Shown piece by piece: positions 52,194-61,719 of a DNA stretch of 64,000 nt. Numbering within the stretch: position 1 is the stretch's first letter; each line of letters opens with the position of its first letter. This DNA is from Aureimonas sp. ME7 (GTDB taxonomy: Bacteria; Pseudomonadota; Alphaproteobacteria; Rhizobiales; Rhizobiaceae), in contig NZ_CAJCKW010000002.1 of NCBI RefSeq assembly GCF_903970965.1, positions 310,001 to 374,000 of the forward strand, read 5' to 3'. The notes beneath the pieces were generated by a model. The model did not search any database. It was not told the DNA's origin and saw only the letters and a program-made list of their open reading frames with translations. Both the position numbers and the translations under genes were made by a program.

Positions 52194-53366
52194 TCATCCG
52201 CTGTCGCCGTCCTCCGCCGTCGCCTTGCGATCGGCCGAAAGGAAGTTGGCCAGCGGCTCCAGGCTCTCGACATATTGCGCGACGATGCGCACGCCGACCA
52301 TGATCGGCACCGCCAGGAACATCCCGACGACCCCCCAGATCCAGCCCCAGAACGCAACGGCCAGGAAGATCGCCGCCGCGTTCATCGCCAGGCGCTTGCC
52401 CACGAGGATCGGCGTTATGAACTGCCCTTCGAGCGTCGTGACGCCGAAGTAGAGGAGCGCCGGCAGGAGCCCGCTCGACACGTTGCCCGTTTCGGCGAGG
52501 CCGACGACCCCCACGAGAACGATCCCGGCCAAGGCGCCGAGATAGGGAATGAAGTTCAGCGCGAAGGCGAGAACGCCGAAGACCGGCGCCATGGGCAGCC
52601 CGATCGCCCACATCAGCGTGCCGATCGTGATCCCGAGGCCTGCGTTGATCGTCGTGATGGTGAGGAGGTAGCGAGACAGTTCCGTTTCGATCTCGTGCGC
52701 GATTGTCAACGCGACCTTCTTGTCCGAGAAGGTCGGCATGGATTCGATCAGCTTCTGGTAGAAGAGGCTGCCCGACGACAGGAGAAAGAACAGGAAAATC
52801 AGGGCGAAGGCGATGCTCGCGCCGATCTGCGGCACCATGACCACCGCACTGTTGAGGAGCTTCGGCCCATCGAGGATGACGCTCTGAGGCTGCTCGCCCT
52901 CGCCGGCGCCGGTCGTCTTCGTTTGGACGGCCTCTTGCGCTTCGACCTTCGCGCCCTGAAACTGCGTCAGACGATTGCGGATCGTGGACACCTCGTCGTT
53001 GACCGCCGCAACGTATCGCGGGACGTTTTCGGCAAGCTCCGCCAGGGGGCCGGTCAGGAAGTAGAAGCCGCCCAGCGTAACGAGAAAGGTGCCGAACACC
53101 AGCGCGGCGGCCGTCAGCGGCGGCCAGATCCGCAGGCGCCGCTGGGCGAAGCGCACCACGGGCGATAGAACCAGCATGAACAGCAGCGCGAACACCACCG
53201 GCAGGATGAAGCTGGCGGAAAGGTAGAGGGCGCCGAACAGGAGGATCAGAAAGATGCCGGTCACCGCCCAGCGCGGGCCGATCTGGAAGGTTTGCTGGTT
53301 GACGAGACCGATCGTCGGCGGTGCGACGGTGGTTTCTCGCGGCTCGGGCTTCGACTCGGGAGGCAC
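52194..53366 (-). CDS. AI-2E family (PerM-like) transporter
   Basis: 390 residues with eight likely membrane helices in the family arrangement (helices near 32-80, a long polar loop about 100-200, then PQIGASIAFALIFLF and following). Includes the conserved FALNFIPYLGALAG and PILVGKRLAMNAAAIF segments. Relatives export autoinducer-2 or act as sodium/proton antiporters; the substrate is open. Monocistronic with a 188-base gap upstream. Confidence 0.9.
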   Translation of the reverse strand: MPPESKPEPRETTVAPPTIGLVNQQTFQIGPRWAVTGIFLILLFGALYLSASFILPVVFALLFMLVLSPVVRFAQRRLRIWPPLTAAALVFGTFLVTLGGFYFLTGPLAELAENVPRYVAAVNDEVSTIRNRLTQFQGAKVEAQEAVQTKTTGAGEGEQPQSVILDGPKLLNSAVVMVPQIGASIAFALIFLFFLLSSGSLFYQKLIESMPTFSDKKVALTIAHEIETELSRYLLTITTINAGLGITIGTLMWAIGLPMAPVFGVLAFALNFIPYLGALAGIVLVGVVGLAETGNVSSGLLPALLYFGVTTLEGQFITPILVGKRLAMNAAAIFLAVAFWGWIWGVVGMFLAVPIMVGVRIVAQYVESLEPLANFLSADRKATAEDGDSG

Positions 53367-53449
53367 AGGCGAATTCCTTGCGGCGAGAGGTTGTCCCTCT
53401 CCCTAACAACCCGTACCGTCCGGAGATACCCCTCCGGGCCGTCCCGCTT

Positions 53450-53461
53450 GGAATCGATTCC
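53450..53461. promoter_or_regulatory. 12-bp perfect palindrome GGAATCGATTCC
   Basis: Perfect palindrome 84 bases upstream of the AI-2E family gene in the spacer that also follows the aap operon. Possible operator; regulator unknown. Confidence 0.3.
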
Positions 53462-53554
53462 GATCCCAAACGGTTTCCGAAGCACGCTCTTCCGTCCGAA
53501 AACCGGGAGCCGCGTGCGGAAGTCGAGAGGGCTCGGCCCGTCTTCTTTGATTTC

Positions 53555-54328
53555 CTAGTGCAGGATCTGGCTGAGGAAGAGCTTGGTGCGCTCGTGCTGG
53601 GGATTGGAGAAGAAGGCGTTCGGTTCGTTCTCCTCGACGATCTGGCCGGCGTCCATGAAGATGACGCGGTCGGCCACCTGGCGCGCAAAGCCCATCTCGT
53701 GCGTCACGCAAATCATGGTCATGCCCTCGTTGGCGAGCGACACCATCGTGTCGAGCACTTCCTTGACCATCTCGGGATCGAGCGCGGAGGTTGGCTCGTC
53801 GAACAGCATGACCTTGGGGCGCATGCAGAGCGCGCGGGCGATCGCCACGCGCTGCTGCTGTCCGCCCGATAGCTGGCCGGGATACTTGTTGGCTTGTTCC
53901 GGAATGCGCACGCGCGTGAGGAAGTGCATGGCGACCTCCTCGGCTTGTCTCTTGGGCATCTTGCGCACCCAGATCGGAGCGAGCGTGCAGTTCTCCAGAA
54001 TGGTCAGATGCGGGAAGAGGTTGAAGTGCTGGAACACCATGCCGACTTCCTGGCGCACCAGATCGATCTTCTTCAGATCGTTGGTGAGTTCCACGTCGTC
54101 GACGACGATCGAACCCTTCTGGTGCTCCTCCAGCCGGTTGATGCAGCGGATCATCGTCGACTTGCCCGAGCCGGACGGGCCGCAGACAACGATCTTCTCG
54201 CCGCGCTTCACCCGCAGATTGATGTCGCGCAGCACGTGGAACTCGCCGTACCACTTGTTGACGCCGACAAGCTCGATCGCAGTCCCGCCCTTGGGGCCGG
54301 TGTCGATCAGGGAGGAGGTTTCGCTCAT
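53555..54328 (-). CDS. aapP: General L-amino acid ABC transporter ATP-binding protein
   Basis: 257 residues. Walker [11 protein letters not shown]-loop FQHFNLFPH, signature LSGGQQQR, Walker [15 protein letters not shown], and the switch His in [11 protein letters not shown]. It powers the Aap system, which imports many L-amino acids. Last gene of aapJQMP. ATG 54328 fits the family; upstream frame is a shadow. Confidence 0.95.
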   Translation of the reverse strand: MSETSSLIDTGPKGGTAIELVGVNKWYGEFHVLRDINLRVKRGEKIVVCGPSGSGKSTMIRCINRLEEHQKGSIVVDDVELTNDLKKIDLVRQEVGMVFQHFNLFPHLTILENCTLAPIWVRKMPKRQAEEVAMHFLTRVRIPEQANKYPGQLSGGQQQRVAIARALCMRPKVMLFDEPTSALDPEMVKEVLDTMVSLANEGMTMICVTHEMGFARQVADRVIFMDAGQIVEENEPNAFFSNPQHERTKLFLSQILH

Positions 54329-54377
54329 GGGATGGTCCTGGAACTGAAGGGAAAGGCGCCGGCCGGAAGGCGACCGG

Positions 54378-55877
54378 CTAGCGCTTGTGCCCACGCGACA
54401 GACGCCGCTCGATGAAGACGGAATATCGCGACATGCCGAAGCAGAAGAGCCAGAAGGCGAAGGCGCCGAAGACGAGACCCGTGGCCGGCGTCGAGGGCGT
54501 GATCCAGATCGGATCGCCGAAACCGCGACGGATCGTGCCCAGAAGGTCGGCAAGGCCGATGATGTAGACAAGGCTCGTATCCTTGAAGAGCCCGATGAAC
54601 GTGTTCACGATCCCCGGGATCACGAGCGTCAGCGCCTGCGGCAGGATGATCATGCGCATCTTCTGCCAGTAGGTCAGCGCCATCGCGTCGGCGCCCTCGT
54701 ACTGACCCTTCGGGATCGCCTGGAGGCCGCCGCGAATCACCTCCGCCATGTAGGCAGCGGCAAACAGCGACACGCCGACGAGGACGCGCAGCAGCTGGTT
54801 GAAGCTCACCCCGCTCGGCAGCAGCAGCGGCAGCATGAAGTTCGCCATGAACAGGACGGTGATTAGCGGAACGCCACGCCAGAACTCGATGAAGACGACG
54901 CTGAGAAGCCGGACCGCCGGCATATGCGACTGGCGCCCGAGCGCCAGGAGGATGCCGAGCGGCAGTGAGGCTGCGATGCCGGTGAGCGCGACCACGAGGG
55001 TGATCAGAAGACCGCCCCAGAGATTGGTCGGCACGTGCTCCAGCCAGAAGTTGGTGGTCAGAATCAGGACGAAGGCGATGGCGACGATCGTCGGAACGAG
55101 AAGGGAGACGAGGCCCGCCCCTTCTTCCGCGCTTCGAACCGTCGCCACGACCGCAAGCACGATCGCCAGAACGGCGGCCGCGAAACCAATAAGGCTCAAC
55201 ATTTCGAAGCGAAAGGTCAGGAACGTCTGCCGGCCGCTCGACACGTAGAAGGAGGCGAAGGACAGGACGAAGCCGGCCAGGGCCAGCCAGACCGCCGCCT
55301 TCATCGCGGGCGAGCGCATCACCGTGCTGCTGCGTCCGCTTCCCAGAAAAAGGGTCGCAGCCGCCGCCAGCGCGAACACGACGCCGATCCCCGAGCCCGA
55401 AAGGGCGAACCGGCCGCCGGTCAGGAGGACCAGGGTGACGAGGGGGAAGACGAGGAACAGAAGCGCGGCGTTCAGCCGCTTGAACGGCGCGCGCGGAATG
55501 GCGATCGGCACCATCAGTGCGACGAGCAGCCAGAACACCAGATCCACCCGCCAGCGCTCGTCGAGCGGATAGGTGCCGTAGAGGAACTGGCTGAACTTGG
55601 CCGAGATGAAGGCCCAGCAGGCGCCGACCGGGCGGCCCTCTGTTGCCAGACACGCGGTTCGGTCCGCTCCGGTGAAGACGGCGTCCGTCACCGCCCATTG
55701 GAAGATGGCTGAGCCGAAATAAGCGATCGCCAGCGCGAAGAGGATCGTCAGGACGGCGTCGAAAGGCGTTGCGAAGAGATGCTTGCGCACTCGCCCTGCA
55801 AAGCCCGTCTCGCTGCTGGGTGGGGGAAGCGGCTGAAGCTGGCCGCGCGCGACGAAGTGGGAAACCTGTTCTTCCAT
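54378..55877 (-). CDS. aapM: General L-amino acid ABC transporter permease AapM, enlarged
   Basis: 499 residues, whereas AapM of other rhizobia is about 384. The N-terminal [21 protein letters not shown] and [19 protein letters not shown] segments and the C-terminal [38 protein letters not shown] (coupling loop) are normal. Between LLTGGRF (about 153-157) and LWGGL (about 286) there are about 120 extra residues with four hydrophobic segments. The reading frame is intact and codon use normal. It works with AapQ as the channel. Confidence 0.92.
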   Translation of the reverse strand: MEEQVSHFVARGQLQPLPPPSSETGFAGRVRKHLFATPFDAVLTILFALAIAYFGSAIFQWAVTDAVFTGADRTACLATEGRPVGACWAFISAKFSQFLYGTYPLDERWRVDLVFWLLVALMVPIAIPRAPFKRLNAALLFLVFPLVTLVLLTGGRFALSGSGIGVVFALAAAATLFLGSGRSSTVMRSPAMKAAVWLALAGFVLSFASFYVSSGRQTFLTFRFEMLSLIGFAAAVLAIVLAVVATVRSAEEGAGLVSLLVPTIVAIAFVLILTTNFWLEHVPTNLWGGLLITLVVALTGIAASLPLGILLALGRQSHMPAVRLLSVVFIEFWRGVPLITVLFMANFMLPLLLPSGVSFNQLLRVLVGVSLFAAAYMAEVIRGGLQAIPKGQYEGADAMALTYWQKMRMIILPQALTLVIPGIVNTFIGLFKDTSLVYIIGLADLLGTIRRGFGDPIWITPSTPATGLVFGAFAFWLFCFGMSRYSVFIERRLSRGHKR

Positions 55878-55885
55878 CGTTTCCC

Positions 55886-57076
55886 TCAGCGCTCCACGAG
55901 CTTCATGCGGCGGTTGAACCAGTTCATCAGAAGCGACACCGCGACGCTGATTCCGAGATAGACCGACATCCAGATCACCACGACCTCGATCGACTGGCCG
56001 GACTGGTTGAGGACCGTCGAGCCGACCGCGACGAGTTCGGGATAGCCGATGGCGAGGCCGAGCGAGCTGTTCTTGATGAGGTTCAGATATTGTGAGGTGA
56101 GCGGCGGAATGATCACCCGGAACGCCTGGGGCACGACGACGAGGCGCAGCGCCAAGCCGCGCCGAAGGCCGAGCGCCGCAGAGGCTTCGCTCTGCCCCTT
56201 CGACACCGACATGATGCCGGCGCGCACGATCTCGGCGATGAAGGCGGCCGTATAGACCGAAAGCGCCAGGAAGATCGCCAGGAACTCGGGCCGGATCTGG
56301 AATCCGCCGCTGAGGTTGAAGGTGCCGCGCTGAGGAACCTCGAGCGTCGCGGGAAAGCCGCTGAGTGCGAAGACCACGAGAGGCAGGCCTATGACGAGCC
56401 CCAGCGCGGGCAGGAGCAGACCGGGGCGCGTACCGGTGGCGCGCTGGCGCGCCGCGAACACGCGCGACAGAACGAGCGTCGCCACGATCCCGACGGCCAG
56501 CGCCGCCAGCGTCGCTAAGGCGGCAGGCTCGAACATCGCCTTCGGCGTCTGGAGCCCACGATTGGAAAGAAAGGAGTCGAACGGCAGTTCGATCGCCTGC
56601 CGCGGCAGCGGCAGCACCGAAAGCACGCCGAAGTACCAGAACAGGATGACGAGCAGCGGGGGGATGTTGCGGAACGTCTCGACATAGACGGTCGAGAGGC
56701 CGCGCACGAGGAAGTTGTGCGACAGGCGGCCGATGCCGACGAGGAATCCGAGAACGGTCGCGGCGACGATGCCGGTTCCCGCTACGATCAGCGTGTTGAC
56801 GACGCCGACCAGAATCGCGCGCCCGTAGCTCGCGTTGTTGGTGTAGTCGATCGGAACCTGTGAGATGTCGAAGCCGGCGCGCGTCGACAGAAAGCCGAAG
56901 CCGGAGGCGATGTTGGCGCGCTGCAGGTTCTGCGCCGTGTTGCCGACGATCCACCATGCAAACAAGGCCAGCGAGCCGACCAGGACGACCTGGATGACGA
57001 CGCTGCGAACCCATGGGTTGGTCAGAAGAGAATCGCTCCGGGTTTCCCGTGGCGTCGTGCCGATGCTGGCCGTCAT
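55886..57076 (-). CDS. aapQ: General L-amino acid ABC transporter permease AapQ
   Basis: 396 residues. GFGFLSTRAGFDISQVPIDY after the first helix, NTLIVAGTGIVAATVLGFLVGI, ETFRNIPPLLVILFWY and the coupling loop SEASAALGLRRGLALRLVVVP are typical of AapQ/BztB. It pairs with AapM. Eight bases separate it from aapM. Confidence 0.95.
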   Translation of the reverse strand: MTASIGTTPRETRSDSLLTNPWVRSVVIQVVLVGSLALFAWWIVGNTAQNLQRANIASGFGFLSTRAGFDISQVPIDYTNNASYGRAILVGVVNTLIVAGTGIVAATVLGFLVGIGRLSHNFLVRGLSTVYVETFRNIPPLLVILFWYFGVLSVLPLPRQAIELPFDSFLSNRGLQTPKAMFEPAALATLAALAVGIVATLVLSRVFAARQRATGTRPGLLLPALGLVIGLPLVVFALSGFPATLEVPQRGTFNLSGGFQIRPEFLAIFLALSVYTAAFIAEIVRAGIMSVSKGQSEASAALGLRRGLALRLVVVPQAFRVIIPPLTSQYLNLIKNSSLGLAIGYPELVAVGSTVLNQSGQSIEVVVIWMSVYLGISVAVSLLMNWFNRRMKLVER

Positions 57077-57147
57077 GAAGATCCTTGGCTACGGAAACGG
57101 GACGAGAGATCCGCCGCCAAAAAGGCGGCGGATCCGAAGGCTGGAGA

Positions 57148-58167
57148 TCAGCGGATCGGCGGCGCGTACTGGAGGCCGCCCTTGGTCCACAGCGCGTTCT
57201 GGCCGCGCGCGATGCCGAGCGGCGAGCCGGTGCCGATGTTGCGCTCGAAGAGTTCGCCGTAGTTGCCGACGGCCTTCACAATGTTGACCACGAAGTCGTT
57301 GGACAAGCCGGCATCGGCGCCGAACGTGCCTTCGACGCCCAGAAGGCGACGGATCTCGGGGTTGGCCGAGGACTTCATCTCCTCGACGTTCGCCTGCGTC
57401 ACGCCGAGTTCCTCCGCGTTCAAAAGGGCGAAGTGGGTCCACTTGACCACGTTGAACCACTGATCGTCGCCCTGGCGGACGGCAGGGCCGAGCGGCTCCT
57501 TGGAGATGATCTCCGGCAGAACGACGTGGTCGTCGGGCGTCGCCAGCTCGAGACGCGAGGCGTAGAGGCCGGACTGGTCGGTGGTCAGGACGTCGCAGCG
57601 ACCGCTGTCGTAGGCGCTGTTGACGTCCGACTGCGCCTCGATGACGACCGGGTTGTACTGCATGTTGTTGGAAGCGAAGTAGTCGGCCAGATTCAGCTCG
57701 GTCGTCGTGCCGCTCTGCACGCAGACCGTGGCGCCCGAGAGCTGGAGCGCGGAGTTCACGTTGAGCTCCTTGCGAACCATGAAGCCCTGGCCGTCATAGT
57801 AGTTCACGCCCGCGAACTTGAGGCCGAGCGAGGTGTCGCGGCTCATGGTCCAGGTCGTGTTCCGCGCCAGAATGTCGACTTCGCTGTTCTGCAAGGCGGG
57901 GAAGCGCTGCACGGCGGAAAGCGGCGAATACACGACCTTGGAAGGGTCGTTGAAGATCGCGGCGGCGATCGCCTTGCAGTAGTCGACGTCGAGGCCGGCC
58001 CACTGCCCCTGGTCGTTCTGGAACCCGAAGCCCGGAAGCCCCGTGTTGACACCGCAGCGAACGGTGCCGCGCGACTTCGTGTCGTCCAGTGTCGCGGCGG
58101 ACGCCTGGGTCGCGACCACCCCGAGGGTGGAAAGGCACAGCGCTGCGGTCAGGAGCTTCAGTTTCAT
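57148..58167 (-). CDS. aapJ: General L-amino acid ABC transporter substrate-binding protein
   Basis: 339 residues with a signal peptide (cut near ASAAT, about 24). SBP family 3 core with RCGVNTGLPGFGFQNDQGQW, DVDYCKAIAAAIF, NTTWTMSRD, CVQSGTTTELNLADYF and the C-terminal GTGSPLGIARGQNALW characteristic of AapJ. It captures polar and branched L-amino acids in the periplasm. First gene of the operon; a 210-base divergent spacer separates it from the metC-like gene. Confidence 0.95.
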   Translation of the reverse strand: MKLKLLTAALCLSTLGVVATQASAATLDDTKSRGTVRCGVNTGLPGFGFQNDQGQWAGLDVDYCKAIAAAIFNDPSKVVYSPLSAVQRFPALQNSEVDILARNTTWTMSRDTSLGLKFAGVNYYDGQGFMVRKELNVNSALQLSGATVCVQSGTTTELNLADYFASNNMQYNPVVIEAQSDVNSAYDSGRCDVLTTDQSGLYASRLELATPDDHVVLPEIISKEPLGPAVRQGDDQWFNVVKWTHFALLNAEELGVTQANVEEMKSSANPEIRRLLGVEGTFGADAGLSNDFVVNIVKAVGNYGELFERNIGTGSPLGIARGQNALWTKGGLQYAPPIR

Positions 58168-58377
58168 CGAGATACCTTCAAGTTCATCCGGTTGTTGATA
58201 TGCTGAAGAGGGGCTCGGCAGTTCGTGACGAGGCAACCGATCTCCGACGGTGCGAACGTGTATGCGCACACGATCTCATGCCATCAGAATGGGCAGGTCA
58301 AGCGAGTGATGAAATTTTCCAATGGGAACCATCAAATTTCGCGATGAGTGCTCAAAATTGCTGCAGGATGCTAAAAC

Positions 58378-59562
58378 TTGAGCCGTGATTCTTCTCAGGA
58401 CGACCCGAATTGGTCGTCATCGACGCGCCAACTCCGGGCAGGTCACGACCCGTCGAATGCTCACGGATTCGTCAACCCGCCCACCGTTCGAGGGTCGACG
58501 GTGCTGTTTCCCGACACCGCCACCATGCGGCGGCGAGGCCAGCCCTTCACCTACGGCCTGCGGGGGACCCCCACCCTTCGGGCCCTCGAAGCAGCCATCG
58601 ACGAGTTGGAGGGATCACACGGCACGGTTCTCGTTCCTTCGGGCCTTGCCGCGGTGTCGCTGCCGCTCCTTGCCTTCCTGTCGGCGGGAGATCATTGCCT
58701 CGTCGTCGACAGCGTCTACGGCCCCACCCGCCTGTTCTGCGACACGATGCTCAAGCGTCTGGGGGTCGAGACCGAGTATTTCGATCCGGCGATCGGTGCG
58801 GGCCTTCGCGCCCTGATGCGCCCCAACACCCGTGTCGTGCTTCTGGAAGCACCGGGGTCCAACACGTTCGAGATCCTGGACGTTCGGGAGGCCGCGGACA
58901 TTGCGCGGGCGGGCGGAGCCGTCAGCATGCTCGACAACACCTGGGCGACGCCGCTCTACTTCCGGCCGCTCGACTTCGGCGTGGACCTTTCGATCCATGC
59001 GCTGACGAAATATCCCGGGGGACATTCCGACCTTCTCATGGGAAGTGTGTCGGCGACGAAGGATACGTTCGATCGCCTGCGCGATGCGCAGATGCAGCTC
59101 GGCATCAACGTTTCGGCGGACGACGCCTATCTCGTGTTCCGCGGCATGAAGACGATGGGCGTGCGCCTGCCCGCCCATCGCGATGCCGCGCTCCAGCTCG
59201 CCGCATGGCTGGAAACGCGGGACGAGGTCGCCAGGGTTCTCCATCCCGCCCTTCCCTCGTTTCCGAGCCACGACCTGTGGAGGCGCCAGTTCGGCGGCTC
59301 GAGCGGGCTTTTCAGCTTCGTTCTGGCGGGCGGCGGGCGGCGCGAGGCGGCAGCCTTCCTGGATGCGCTGCGGCTGTTCGGCCTCGGCTATTCCTGGGGT
59401 GGGTTCGAAAGTCTGGCGCTCGAAGTAGACCTGTCCGACCGCCTGTTCGCCAAAGCGCCGAGCGAAGGGCCGGTGATCCGACTGCAAGTCGGACTGGAGG
59501 ACGTGAAGGATCTTCAAACGGATCTCGAAGCCGGGTTCGAGGCTCTGCGCGATCTGAGCTAG
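58378..59562 (+). CDS. metC: Cystathionine beta-lyase-like PLP enzyme
   Basis: 394 residues of the Cys/Met metabolism PLP family. YGLRGTPTLRALEAAIDELEG near the N-terminus, VDSVYGPTR, LDNTWATPLYF (PLP Asp) and SIHALTKYPGGHSDLLMGSV with the Schiff-base Lys (about 205). It likely cleaves cystathionine to homocysteine, though cystathionine gamma-lyase or other C-S lyase activity is possible. TTG start at 58378 with AGGA upstream is the only good candidate. Divergent from aapJ. Confidence 0.88.
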   Translation: MSRDSSQDDPNWSSSTRQLRAGHDPSNAHGFVNPPTVRGSTVLFPDTATMRRRGQPFTYGLRGTPTLRALEAAIDELEGSHGTVLVPSGLAAVSLPLLAFLSAGDHCLVVDSVYGPTRLFCDTMLKRLGVETEYFDPAIGAGLRALMRPNTRVVLLEAPGSNTFEILDVREAADIARAGGAVSMLDNTWATPLYFRPLDFGVDLSIHALTKYPGGHSDLLMGSVSATKDTFDRLRDAQMQLGINVSADDAYLVFRGMKTMGVRLPAHRDAALQLAAWLETRDEVARVLHPALPSFPSHDLWRRQFGGSSGLFSFVLAGGGRREAAAFLDALRLFGLGYSWGGFESLALEVDLSDRLFAKAPSEGPVIRLQVGLEDVKDLQTDLEAGFEALRDLS

Positions 59563-59578
59563 GTCTATCGACATGGGA

Positions 59579-59600
59579 CGGGTCAAGACATCGTGACCCG
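59579..59600 (+). terminator. Hairpin after the metC-like gene
   Basis: CGGGTCA and TGACCCG pair across eight bases, 16 bases after the stop. No long T-run; a weak terminator, or alternatively a site in front of the sigma-factor gene. Confidence 0.45.
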
Positions 59601-59642
59601 CCCTTACGGGATGGAATGGGGGCGCCATCCGTATATCCGGGT

Positions 59643-60185
59643 ATGCCCACCCCGCCGAAACCCTTCGATATCTTCCAGCAGCTCGCCCCCCTTCGGCGCT
59701 ATGCGCTGTCTTTGACGCGGAACCCGGCGGATGCCGAGGATCTCGTTCACGACACGCTGGTGAAGGCGATCGAAAAGGAAGGGCATTTCCGCCCGGGCGC
59801 CGAGGCGCGCTCGTGGCTTTTCGCCATCCTGCACAACACGTTTCTCGACGCACGGCGGCGCTCGCGCACTCGCGCCGCGATCGAGGTCGACGGCTCGGAA
59901 GGTGCCGATGCCGCCGTTCCGGCCGGACAGGACGCGTCCATGCGCCTTGCCGACGTCCGCCGCACTTTCATGGCACTGCCGGAGGAACAGCGAGCGGCGC
60001 TCCATCTCGTCGCGGTCGAGGGCCTTTCCTACGACGAGGCGGCCGCATCGCTTGCCATTCCGGTCGGCACACTGGTGTCGCGCGTGTCGCGCGCCCGGGC
60101 GCAGTTGCGCGCGGCAGACGCCGATCCATCCGGCAACGTCGTCCCCTTCAAGGCTCGCGGAGACCATGATGAACGCGCATCCTGA
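59643..60185 (+). CDS. ECF-type RNA polymerase sigma factor
   Basis: 180 residues. Region 2 RYALSLTRNPADAEDLVHDTLVKA (parts of one helix pair, about 16-40) and region 4 LPEEQRAALHLVAVEGLSYDEAAASLAIPVGTLVSRVSRA (about 112-150) are standard ECF sequence with no extra domains. An anti-sigma gene overlaps its end by 20 bases. It probably controls an extracytoplasmic stress response; target promoters are unknown. Confidence 0.92.
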   Translation: MPTPPKPFDIFQQLAPLRRYALSLTRNPADAEDLVHDTLVKAIEKEGHFRPGAEARSWLFAILHNTFLDARRRSRTRAAIEVDGSEGADAAVPAGQDASMRLADVRRTFMALPEEQRAALHLVAVEGLSYDEAAASLAIPVGTLVSRVSRARAQLRAADADPSGNVVPFKARGDHDERAS

Positions 60186-60945
60186 TCCGATCGGCGAGTT
60201 CGATCTCGCCGCCTATGTCGACGGACAGCTTCCTTTCCAGCGCCGTTCGCTCATCGAGGGGCATCTCGCGAGCCACCCGCAGGAGGCCGCCAGCGTGATG
60301 GCGGATCTGCGTTTGAACACCGAGCTGCGCCTCGCGCTGGGCGCGACTGCGGGCATGGAGCGTCCGCGCACGAGCGACGCGGCGCGCCGGCTCCAGGGTG
60401 CGAGGTCGCGGCGGCGACTGGCGCCCGTGTTTCGACGCTTCGCCGCGATCGGTCTCCTCCTGGCCGTCGGCTGGGTCGCGCATTCGCAGTTCGGCCCGCT
60501 CGGCGTTCGCGAAAGCGTGGCGTCCGCAAGGCCCCCCGCCTTCGTCGAGGATGCGATGCGCGCCCATCGCACCAGCCTCATCCGGGCGGGAATGGCCTCG
60601 CAGCCGGAAACGAAGCGCTACGACCCGGCCGAAATCCTGTCCGCCACCGCCATCTCGATGCCGACCCTGCCGGGCGACTGGACGGTCACCGACGTCCAGA
60701 TCTTTCCATCGACCTACGGTCCGAGCGTCGAACTGGCCCTTCGGGCGCCGGGAAACGAATCGCTTTCCCTCTACGCGGTGCGACCCGGCGCCTTCGATGT
60801 GACGGAGGCGCGGCTCACCCCGTCGCCCGGCGATGTCGCGGCCTACTGGCAGATCGGCGAGGTCGCCTATGCGCTCGTCGCGCCCGAACTCGATCGCGCA
60901 CAGCTCGGCCAGTGGGCCGGCACGCTGGCGCGAACGCTCTACTGA
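60166..60945 (+). CDS. Anti-sigma factor (single-pass membrane protein)
   Basis: 259 residues. A cytoplasmic helical N-terminus (GEFDLAAYVDGQLPFQRR) where the ZAS motif would be: the His region reads GHLASHPQEAASVMADL with no Cys pair, so it is a non-zinc-type member. One membrane helix (about 95-112) then a periplasmic domain of about 145 residues. Gene overlap of 20 bases with the sigma factor supports a partner relationship. Confidence 0.85.
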   Translation: MMNAHPDPIGEFDLAAYVDGQLPFQRRSLIEGHLASHPQEAASVMADLRLNTELRLALGATAGMERPRTSDAARRLQGARSRRRLAPVFRRFAAIGLLLAVGWVAHSQFGPLGVRESVASARPPAFVEDAMRAHRTSLIRAGMASQPETKRYDPAEILSATAISMPTLPGDWTVTDVQIFPSTYGPSVELALRAPGNESLSLYAVRPGAFDVTEARLTPSPGDVAAYWQIGEVAYALVAPELDRAQLGQWAGTLARTLY

Positions 60946-60971
60946 CACGATCCACAACGGAGATCAGATCC

Positions 60972-61694
60972 ATGAACTCACCCTTCCGGGGGTTCGGCGT
61001 CCGCGATACGGGCGCCTACCAGTCGCAGGCCGTCTTCGACGAGGGCCTGCGCCAGCACATGCTGCGCGTCTACAACTACATGGGCCTCGGCCTCGTCGTG
61101 ACCGGCATCGTCGCTTTCGTGGTCGGCAACACGCCGGCGCTCTACGTGCCGATCTTCCAGTCGCCGCTGAAATGGGTGGTGATGCTGGCGCCGCTCGCCT
61201 TCGTGCTGTTCTTCTCCTTCCGCATCCACGCCATTTCGGCAGGCGCGGCGCAGGCCCTTTTCTGGAGCTTCTGCGCGGTGATGGGCCTGTCGCTCGCCTC
61301 GGTGTTCCTCGTGTTCACGGGCGCCAGCATCGCCAACACGTTCTTCATCGCGGCCGCGATGTTCGGCGCGACCAGCCTCTACGGCTACACGACCAAGCGC
61401 GACCTGACGCAGTTCGGCTCGCTTCTGATCATGGGCCTGATCGGCGTGGTGATCGCCAGCCTCGTCAATATCTTCATCGGCTCGTCGGCGCTTCAGTTCG
61501 CGATCTCGGTGATCGGCATCATGGTCTTCGTGGGTCTCACTGCATGGGACACGCAGACCATCAAGGAACAGTACGCCGAGAACATCTCAGCGGAATCGCG
61601 TCAGAAGATGGCCGTGTTCGGAGCCTTCTCCCTCTTCCTCAATTTCATCAATATCTTCCAGCTCCTTCTGAACTTCACGGGCGAGCGCGAGTAG
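60972..61694 (+). CDS. Bax inhibitor-1/YccA family membrane protein
   Basis: 240 residues with seven membrane helices. VYNYMGLGLVVTGIVAF, YGYTTKRDLTQFGSLLIMGL and the C-terminal GLTAWDTQTIKEQY are the BI-1 (LFG/TMBIM) signature including conserved Asp residues of the pH-sensitive calcium-leak family. Bacterial role uncertain. 26 bases after the anti-sigma gene, so possibly in the same transcript. Confidence 0.93.
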   Translation: MNSPFRGFGVRDTGAYQSQAVFDEGLRQHMLRVYNYMGLGLVVTGIVAFVVGNTPALYVPIFQSPLKWVVMLAPLAFVLFFSFRIHAISAGAAQALFWSFCAVMGLSLASVFLVFTGASIANTFFIAAAMFGATSLYGYTTKRDLTQFGSLLIMGLIGVVIASLVNIFIGSSALQFAISVIGIMVFVGLTAWDTQTIKEQYAENISAESRQKMAVFGAFSLFLNFINIFQLLLNFTGERE

Positions 61695-61719
61695 GCCGGG
61701 CCGGAACAGGACACGACAG

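Noticed and set aside
58168-58377. SAM-type riboswitch before the metC-like gene
   Set aside because: I looked for a SAM-II-like layout in the 210-base spacer and saw no convincing stems. Only a small repeat CGTGT-ATGCGC-ACACG (58257-58272) is present.
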